Positions 1-5,500 of a DNA stretch of 6,653 nucleotides are shown one piece after another. Source of the DNA: JAEZDP01 sp964430855 (GTDB taxonomy: Bacteria; Acidobacteriota; Vicinamibacteria; Vicinamibacterales; Vicinamibacteraceae); assembly GCA_964430855.1 (NCBI GenBank), contig CAYSHC010000151.1:1-6653 (forward strand), read 5' to 3'. The translations under genes and the position numbers were made by a program. Positions within the stretch are counted from its first letter, which is position 1; every line of letters starts with the position of its first letter. The notes under the pieces were generated by a model, which did not search any database, was not told the DNA's origin, and worked only from the letters and a program-made list of their open reading frames with translations.

Positions 1-1
1 C

Positions 2-349
2 AAGGCCTACGGCGGCGCCTACTGCGTCATGGCGAGCAAGCACCTGCGCACCGACGTGAACCTCGCGTGGCCGAGCGCCGAGATCGCGGTAATGGGCCCG
101 GAAGGCGCGGTGAACGTGCTGTACCGCCGCGAGCTCGAGCAGGCCGACGACCCCGAGGCCGCGCGGGCGGCACGGGTCGAGGAGTTCCGCGAGAAGCTCG
201 CCAACCCGTACGTCGCCGCGAGCCGCGGCTTCGTCGACGCCGTCATCCGCCCGCGCGAGACCCGCGCCCGGATCGCGCGTGCGCTCGAGCGGCTGCGGAC
301 CAAGCGCGTGACGATGCCGGCAAAGAAGCACGGGAATATTCCCCTCTGA
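2..349 (+). CDS. pccB: Acyl-CoA (propionyl-CoA type) carboxylase carboxyltransferase beta subunit, C-terminal part
   Basis: This is the last 115 residues of a carboxyltransferase whose start lies left of the window. The family moves the carboxyl group from carboxybiotin to propionyl-CoA or acetyl-CoA in the cytoplasm. Family hallmarks visible here are a KAYGGAY stretch, MASKHLRTDVNLAWPSAEIA, the MGPEGAV acyl-CoA site segment, FREKLANPYVAASRGFVDAVI, and the classic end KKHGNIPL just before the TGA stop at 347-349. The reading frame is intact throughout. Many relatives read AYDVM where this protein reads AYCVM, a mild variation. A biotin carboxylase and a carrier protein follow on the same strand, which supports a complete carboxylase operon. 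A methylmalonyl-CoA decarboxylase alpha subunit has the same fold, but the adjacent ATP-grasp biotin carboxylase makes a carboxylase far likelier. Whether the substrate is propionyl-, acetyl- or another acyl-CoA cannot be decided from this fragment. Confidence 0.93.
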   Translation, partial: KAYGGAYCVMASKHLRTDVNLAWPSAEIAVMGPEGAVNVLYRRELEQADDPEAARAARVEEFREKLANPYVAASRGFVDAVIRPRETRARIARALERLRTKRVTMPAKKHGNIPL

Positions 350-412
350 GGAGCGGAGGAGGACAAAGGGGAACGGGAACGGAGGAAGGAGGCAGGAGGG
401 GGAGGACGAGGA
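348..412 (+). other. Purine-rich, T-free intergenic tract between carboxyltransferase and biotin carboxylase genes
   Basis: From the end of the carboxyltransferase stop codon, 65 bases contain only six pyrimidines, all C, and no T at all on the + strand. The tract is a run of GGAGG-like units, so it offers several possible Shine-Dalgarno sites. Because no T is present, a sigma70-type -10 box (TATAAT-like) cannot lie within it, so the next gene is most likely transcribed from upstream together with the carboxyltransferase gene. No hairpin terminator is visible. The tract may simply be a ribosome-loading spacer. Such homopurine runs can also adopt unusual DNA structure, but that is inference. 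Confidence 0.75.
401..405 (+). promoter_or_regulatory. Strong Shine-Dalgarno GGAGG, placed for ATG 412 rather than ATG 431
   Basis: GGAGG ends six bases before the ATG at 412, an ideal spacing. The biotin carboxylase ATG at 431 lies about 25 bases downstream, and the 20 bases immediately before it hold no comparable purine-rich site. The best ribosome binding site in the spacer therefore serves the short upstream frame, not the main gene directly. Confidence 0.55.
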
Positions 413-438
413 TGACGGCGGGCGTGCCATATGCGTAA
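412..438 (+). CDS. Possible 8-codon leader frame (MTAGVPYA) overlapping the biotin carboxylase start
   Basis: An ATG at 412-414, six bases after a GGAGG site, opens a frame of eight codons ending with TAA at 436-438. This stop lies eight bases downstream of the first base of the biotin carboxylase ATG (431-433), so the two frames overlap. A ribosome finishing the short frame would stop almost on top of the main start and could reinitiate there. The peptide has no recognisable function and no run of one regulatory amino acid, so amino-acid attenuation is not indicated. What is seen is the frame, its good ribosome site and the overlap; translational coupling is inferred. Chance occurrence is a real alternative, since an 8-codon frame is short. 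Confidence 0.3.
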   Translation: MTAGVPYA

Positions 439-1954
439 GCTGCTGATTGCAAACCGGGGCGAGATCGCCGTGCGCATCGCGCGGGCGGCGCGTGAGCGCG
501 GCCTGCCCACGGTGGCCGTGTATGCCGATGCCGACCGCGAAGCGCCGCACGTGCTGGCGGCCGACGAGGCGTGGCCGCTGCCCGGCGACGCGCCGTCGGA
601 CACCTACCTCAACATCGGCGCGCTCTTGGACGTCGCACGGGCGGCCGGGGCCGACGCGGTCCATCCGGGTTACGGGTTCCTCGCCGAGAACGCCGCGTTC
701 GCGCGTGCCTGCACCGACGCCGGCCTGACGTTTGTCGGTCCCACCGCCGAGGTCATCGACCGCATGGGCCGCAAGACGACCGCGCGCGACGCCGCTGTCG
801 CGGCCGGCGTGCCCGTGGTGCCGGGCACCGAGCGCCCCCTCGGGCCGCACGTTGACGACGCCGAGGTGCAGCATCAGGCGGATGCGGTGGGCTATCCCTT
901 GATGGTGAAGGCCGTCGCCGGCGGCGGTGGCAAGGGCATGCGCACCGTCCGCGACGCCGCGGATCTTGTTGCCGCGGTGCACCGCGCACGCTCGGAGGCC
1001 CTCACGGCCTTCGGCGACGCCGCCGTGTATTTCGAGCGCCGGCTGGTCTCGCCACGTCACGTCGAGGTGCAGGTGCTCGCCGACGCCCATGGTGCCGTCG
1101 TGCCGTTTGTCGAGCGTGAGTGCTCGGTGCAGCGCCGGCACCAGAAGGTCATCGAGGAGTCGCCCTCGCCGTCGGTGACGCCGGCGCTCAGGCAGGCCCT
1201 GGCCGACGCCGCCGAGGCGATCGCCCGCACCGTGGGCTACGTGAACGCCGGCACCATCGAGTTCCTCGTCGACGCCGACGGCGCCTTCTACTTCCTCGAG
1301 ATGAACACGCGGCTCCAGGTGGAGCATCCGGTCACCGAGATGGTGACGGGCGTCGACCTCGTGCAGTGGCAGCTGCGGCTCGCTGACGGCGAGCCGCTCA
1401 CGCTGACGCGGGAGCAGGCCATGACCCCGCGCGGGCACGCGATCGAGTGCCGCGTCTACGCCGAGGATCCGGACCGCGGGTTCCTGCCGTGCCCGGGGCG
1501 CATCACCAGCCTCCGCGTGCCGTCCGGGCCCGGCGTGCGCGACGACAGCGGCGTGGCCACCGGGTTCACCGTCCCGGTCCACTACGACTCGCTGCTGTCG
1601 AAGCTCGTCGCGTGGGGCGAGACGCGCGATTCCGCGCGCCGGCGGATGCTGCGGGCGCTCGACGAGTACCACGTCGGGGGCATCGAGACGACGCTGCCGT
1701 TTTTCCGCTGGATGCTCCAGCACGAGGCCTTCGTGCGCGGCGCCGTCGACACGACGTTCCTCGACGCCGAGCTCGCGGCCCGCGCCGACGCGTCGTTTGT
1801 GGAGCCCGACGCCGACACGGTCCGGCTGGCCATCGCCGCGACGGCGATCGACCAGTGGTTCGCCGCGCGAGACCGCGACAGGAGCGACGCCGCGCGCGGG
1901 ACCCTCTCGGGCTGGGCCCGCGCCGCCCGCCAGGACGCCCGCAGGCCAGGCTAG
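431..1954 (+). CDS. accC: Biotin carboxylase subunit of acyl-CoA carboxylase (ATP-grasp)
   Basis: This 507-residue cytoplasmic enzyme carboxylates biotin on the carrier protein using ATP and bicarbonate. The N-terminal domain opens with KLLIANRGEIAVRI and holds HPGYGFLAEN (78-87). The ATP-grasp domain has K115, K160, the glycine-rich loop AGGGGKGM (163-170), H210-V-E-V-Q, and ERECSVQRRHQKVIEE (228-243). The catalytic stretch EMNTRLQVEHPVTE (290-303) carries the metal-binding glutamate, the arginine and the VEH residues. The C-terminal domain has GHAIECRVYAEDP and YDSLLSKLVAWG. No key residue is missing. The start is fixed: the only in-frame upstream codons run into a TGA at 413-415, and the MRKLLIANRGE opening matches the family. 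Stand-alone AccC is about 450 residues, and the extra tail of roughly 55 residues (ending SGWARAARQDARRPG) looks like the linker that in fused alpha subunits leads to the carrier domain. It follows the carboxyltransferase gene by 81 bases and precedes the carrier gene. Confidence 0.96.
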   Translation: MRKLLIANRGEIAVRIARAARERGLPTVAVYADADREAPHVLAADEAWPLPGDAPSDTYLNIGALLDVARAAGADAVHPGYGFLAENAAFARACTDAGLTFVGPTAEVIDRMGRKTTARDAAVAAGVPVVPGTERPLGPHVDDAEVQHQADAVGYPLMVKAVAGGGGKGMRTVRDAADLVAAVHRARSEALTAFGDAAVYFERRLVSPRHVEVQVLADAHGAVVPFVERECSVQRRHQKVIEESPSPSVTPALRQALADAAEAIARTVGYVNAGTIEFLVDADGAFYFLEMNTRLQVEHPVTEMVTGVDLVQWQLRLADGEPLTLTREQAMTPRGHAIECRVYAEDPDRGFLPCPGRITSLRVPSGPGVRDDSGVATGFTVPVHYDSLLSKLVAWGETRDSARRRMLRALDEYHVGGIETTLPFFRWMLQHEAFVRGAVDTTFLDAELAARADASFVEPDADTVRLAIAATAIDQWFAARDRDRSDAARGTLSGWARAARQDARRPG

Positions 1955-1956
1955 CG

Positions 1957-2019
1957 CCCTCCCTCCCCCGTCTTCTCGTTCCTCCCTTACTGCGTCCGTC
2001 TCCTCCTCCGGTCCCCTTC
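1957..2019 (+). other. Pyrimidine-rich spacer between biotin carboxylase and carrier genes
   Basis: After the TAG at 1952-1954, 63 bases contain only eight purines. There is no Shine-Dalgarno on the + strand, no hairpin followed by a T run that would mark an intrinsic terminator, and no other gene. The composition is the strand-opposite of the purine tract in front of the biotin carboxylase gene. An unstructured C/U-rich RNA segment here is compatible with Rho loading if the gene upstream is not being translated, but this is only a possibility. Confidence 0.6.
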
Positions 2020-2021
2020 GG

Positions 2022-2027
2022 TAAACT
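2022..2027 (+). promoter_or_regulatory. Possible -10 element TAAACT before the carrier gene
   Basis: TAAACT matches four of six bases of the TATAAT consensus and sits seven bases before the ATG at 2035. It is the only A/T-rich hexamer in an otherwise C-rich spacer. If used, transcription would begin at or within a few bases of the ATG, giving a leaderless or near-leaderless mRNA, which would fit the absence of any ribosome binding site. No convincing -35 box lies 16-18 bases upstream (the region reads TCTCCT), so support is weak. Confidence 0.3.
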
Positions 2028-2034
2028 GTTCCGG

Positions 2035-2535
2035 ATGCGCACATCCATCGGGCACGCCGGACAGGTGCGCACCGTCGCCGTCACCCGCCTCGCCGCCGAC
2101 CGGTTCCGCATCGAGGTGGACGACCACCTCGTCGAGGCCGACGTCCGCCGCCTGGGCGACGGCGACCTCAGCATCAGGCTGGCCGACGGCTCGACGCGTC
2201 GCGTGCGCGTCGAAAGGGGACAGGCCGGCGAGCGCGTCGTGAGCGTGGACGGCGTGCGCGTGACCACCGTCGTCAACGGACGGTCTGCGGGCCCACAGGC
2301 CAGCGGCAGCGCCGCTGCCGGCCCACAGCGGCTGGTGGCGCCGATGCCCGGCCGCGTGGTGCGGGTGCTGGTGACACCTGGCCAGGCCGTCGACGCGCGC
2401 ACCCCGCTCGTCGTCGTCGAAGCCATGAAGATGGAGAACGAGTTGTCGGCCAGTCGCGCCGGTACGGTCGTGGACGTCAGCGTCACCGAAGGCGAGTCCG
2501 TCGAGGCCGGGCGGCTGCTGGTGACGGTGGAGTAG
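2035..2535 (+). CDS. Biotin carboxyl carrier protein (biotinyl domain protein) of acyl-CoA carboxylase
   Basis: This 166-residue protein carries the swinging biotin arm between the biotin carboxylase and the carboxyltransferase. Its C-terminal half (about 89-166) is a biotinyl/lipoyl-attachment domain: VAPMPGRVVRVLVTPGQAVDA, then EAMKMEN with the biotinylated lysine at residue 132, and the closing hairpin AGTVVDVSVTEGESVEAGRLLVTVE. The N-terminal part (about 10-80) is beta-rich (FRIEVDDHLVEADVRRL, LSIRLADGSTRRVRVE) and resembles a reduced form of the region that links carrier and carboxylase in fused alpha subunits; this is inference. An Ala/Gly/Pro/Ser linker (about 83-97) joins the two. The ATG at 2035 is the only plausible start, because no ATG, GTG or TTG lies in frame in the spacer. 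No Shine-Dalgarno precedes it. Unlike AccB of the acetyl-CoA carboxylase, it follows accC and keeps company with a PccB-type subunit, so it likely belongs to that complex. Confidence 0.92.
   Translation: MRTSIGHAGQVRTVAVTRLAADRFRIEVDDHLVEADVRRLGDGDLSIRLADGSTRRVRVERGQAGERVVSVDGVRVTTVVNGRSAGPQASGSAAAGPQRLVAPMPGRVVRVLVTPGQAVDARTPLVVVEAMKMENELSASRAGTVVDVSVTEGESVEAGRLLVTVE
2290..2328 (+). repeat. Short direct repeat flanking a perfect inverted repeat in the carrier linker
   Basis: GGCCCACAG occurs at 2290-2298 and again at 2320-2328, exactly 30 bases apart, so both copies encode Gly-Pro-Gln within an AGPQ repeat in the protein. Between them lies an inverted repeat, CGGCAGCG (2304-2311) and CGCTGCCG (2313-2320), with one base at its centre. 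The whole element falls in the flexible linker between the N-terminal region and the biotinyl domain. It could be a site of slippage-driven length change or an mRNA hairpin; in GC-rich DNA it may also be incidental. Confidence 0.6.
2526..2532 (+). promoter_or_regulatory. Shine-Dalgarno GGTGGAG for the TamB-like gene, inside the carrier 3' end
   Basis: GGTGGAG ends four bases before the GTG start at 2537 and lies within the last codons of the carrier gene. It supports GTG 2537 as the true start. It also shows that ribosomes finishing the carrier gene would already be on the initiation site of the next gene. Confidence 0.55.
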
Positions 2536-2536
2536 C

Positions 2537-5500
2537 GTGACGGAGCAGCCGACGCCGGCCCCGACGTCGTCACCGCCGGGCGGACAACCGTCACCGCCGG
2601 CTGCGCCGTCCGGGCCGCACCGGCCCCTGTGGCGCCGCTTCGGCCGCGCGGCCTGGACGACCGGCCGCGTCACGGTCGCGGTGGTCGTCGCGCTGGTGGC
2701 CGCGGCATTCGTGTCGGTGTTTGCCATCGACCTCGGCCCGTCGCTGCGGGCACGCGCCGAGCACGAGGGGAGCCGTCTGCTCAGGCGGCCGCTCCACATC
2801 GGCCGTCTCTCCGTCCGCCTCCTCTCCGGCACGTTCGTCGTCGAGGACCTCGTGATCGAGGGCCTCACGCCCGAGGCCACGCCCTTCCTCCGGGCCCGAT
2901 CCATCGAGCTCGACATGCCCTGGTGGTCCATCGTCACCGGCGAGCTGGTGATCGAGGAGGTCCACATGGTCGACTGGGACATGGTCATCGAGACCTTCCC
3001 GGACGGCCGCCACAACTTCCCGCATATCCCCCGGCCCGCGCCCTCGTCCGGTCCGCGCCGCTTCGTGACGACGATGCGGCAGTTCACCGGCACGGGCGGC
3101 CACGTGCGCTATTTCGACCACGGCCTCCCGTGGAGCATCGAGACGGGCGCGCTGGACCTGACGATCGCCAGGGCGGACACCTATCGCGGCCACGTGGCGT
3201 TCCGCGACGGCGAAGTGCGCATCCAGGCGTTCGAGCCGATGTGGACGCACTTCCAGGCCAGCTTCACCATCGACGGCGGCCTGCTCACGCTCGATCCCCT
3301 CACCATCGAGACCGACGGCGCCACCACGACCGGCACCGGCGAGGTGAACATGGGGCGCTGGCCGCAGCAGCACTACGACCTGGTCTCGGACGTGCACTTC
3401 CCGCGCATGCGCGAGATCTTCTTCGCGGGCCGCGACTTCACGCTCAGCGGCGACGGGACGTTCCGCGGGCGCTTCTCGCTCGACCGCGAGTTCCGCGAAC
3501 TGCGCGGCACCTTCACCAGCACGGAGGCCGGGCTGAACCGGTTCCGCTTCGGGCGGCTGCGCGGGTCACTCCTGTGGGACCGCGACGAGCTCGACATCAC
3601 CGACACGCACGCGGACTTCTACGGCGGCACGCTCGACATCGCCTATCGCATGGCGCCGCTCGGCGGCGGACAGTCGGAGCAGCGGCTCGAGACGACCTAC
3701 AGGGACGTCGACCTGCGGCAGCTCACCGACACGCTGGAGCTCGACGGCATGCGCCTGCGCGGCCGGGCGTCCGGCACCAACCTGCTCGAGTTCCCGACGG
3801 GCCGCTTCGCCGAGCGCACGGGCGGCGGCGAGATCGTCGTCGACGCGCCCGAGGGCCTGGCGATGCAGGGCCGCGACCTGACGGGACTGCCCGCCGCCGT
3901 GCGGCGCGAGGGCAGCCTCGACCGCGAGGCGCCGCTCGGCGAGGTGCCAATCGCCGGCGAGGTCGTCTACACGTACGACGGCACCTGGTTGCGCATCGCG
4001 CGCGGCTACGCGGCGACGCCGGAGACATACGTCGAGTTCTCGGGCGAGACGGCCTATGGCGACCGCTCGTCGCTGCCGTTCCACGTCACCAGCCGCGACT
4101 GGCAGGAAAGCGACAGGCTGCTGGCCGGCATCATGACCGCCGTCGGCTCGCCGACACGGCCGATCGAGGTTGGCGGCACGGGGACCTTCGACGGCACGAT
4201 GACGGGCGCCTTCCGCGCGCCGCGCATCGACGGCACGTTCCGCGGCGACGACCTGCGGGCATGGGGCGTCCGCTGGGGCAGCGCCGCGGGCACGCTGGCC
4301 ATCGAGAACGCCTACGTCGACATCAGCGACGCCGAGGTCGAGCAGGACGACGCGCGGATGGTCGTCAACGGCCGGTTCGCGCTCGGGTTCCCGCGGCGTG
4401 ACGGCGGCGAGGAGATCGACGCGCGCATCCAGGCGCTCGGCTGGCCGGTGGTCGACCTGCGCCACGCGTTCGGCATCGACGACTATCGCGTGGACGGCGC
4501 GCTTTCCGGCGACTTCCACGTGTACGGGAAGTACCAGGAGCTGTACGGGTTCGGCCGCATGACCATCGCCGACGGCACGGCCTACGGCGAGCCCTTCGAC
4601 ACCGCCACGGCCAGCCTGCGCTTCGAGGGCGACGGCGTGCGCCTCGACGCGATCGAGATCCGCAAGGACGTCGGCCGCGTGACCGGGGCCGCGCACGTCG
4701 CGTGGGCGGGTACCTACAGCTTTGCCGTGGATGGCAGCGGCATCCCCGTCGAAACGGTACGCGCCCTCACGTTCGAGGGGGTGCCCCTAACCGGCACCCT
4801 CCGCTTCAGCGCAGGCGGCAGCGGCCAGTTCAGCGCGCCGCGCTACGACGTGCGCATAAACGTCGACGACCTCTACCTCGCCGACGAAGGCATCGGCCAG
4901 GTGACCGGCCGCCTCAGCATCCGCGACCAGCAGATGTTCATCGAGCAGTTCGAGACCGCGTCGTCGCGCCTCGCGGTGTCGGGTGCCGGGCGCATGCGGC
5001 TCGACGAGTCGTACGACGCCGACCTGACGTTCTCGTTCGCCAACACGTCGCTCGACCCGTACGTGCGCGTCTACGCCCCGGGCATCTCGCCGTTTGCCAC
5101 GATGGTGGGCAGCGGCGCGCTGCACTTTGTCGGCCCGCTCGCCGACTACACGGCGCTGCGCGGCGACGTGCGGTTCGACACGCTCGAAGTCCGGCTGTTC
5201 GACTACCCCATCGCCAACGACGGCCCGCTGCGGTTCACGATGGCCGACGACCAGGTCGCGATCGACAGACTGCGCCTCGTCGGCGAGGGCACGAGCATCG
5301 AGATGGCCGGCGGCGCGACCCTCAGCAGCGGCGCGATCAGCCTGCGGCTGCTCGGCGATGCGAACCTGGGACTGCTCCAGGGCTTCCTGCGTGACGTGCG
5401 CGCGGGCGGCGTCGCGGAGGTCCAGGCCGAGCTGCAGGGTACGATGGACGCCCCCGTGCTGTCGGGCACCGCACTCATCCAGGACGGCCGCCTGCGCTAC

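Noticed and set aside
67..438. 123-codon + strand frame covering the carboxyltransferase end and the spacer
   Set aside because: Most of it is an out-of-frame reading of the carboxyltransferase. Only its last eight codons, from ATG 412 with its own ribosome site, merit attention and are listed separately.
1447..2034. Open frame upstream of and continuous with the carrier gene, which could suggest a frameshifted fusion with the biotin carboxylase
   Set aside because: The biotin carboxylase frame is complete with normal family sequence to 1954. The other-frame translation over 1447-1954 is Arg/Pro/Ala-rich GC shadow, and no slippery site is evident. The carrier has its own ATG.
1955..2034. Transcription terminator after the biotin carboxylase gene
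   Set aside because: No GC-rich stem-loop followed by a T run is present; the spacer is simply pyrimidine-rich.
1987..3397. Long minus-strand frames (1987-3093 and 2591-3397)
   Set aside because: They lie opposite the carrier and TamB-like genes, have low-complexity Arg/Ala/His/Asp composition, and show no motif. They are antisense shadows of high GC3 genes.
2629..4401. 590-codon + strand frame within the TamB-like gene
   Set aside because: Its translation is Arg/His/Pro/Gly-rich with no family resemblance, as expected of an out-of-frame reading of GC-rich coding DNA. The overlapping frame from 2537 carries clear AsmA/TamB motifs.
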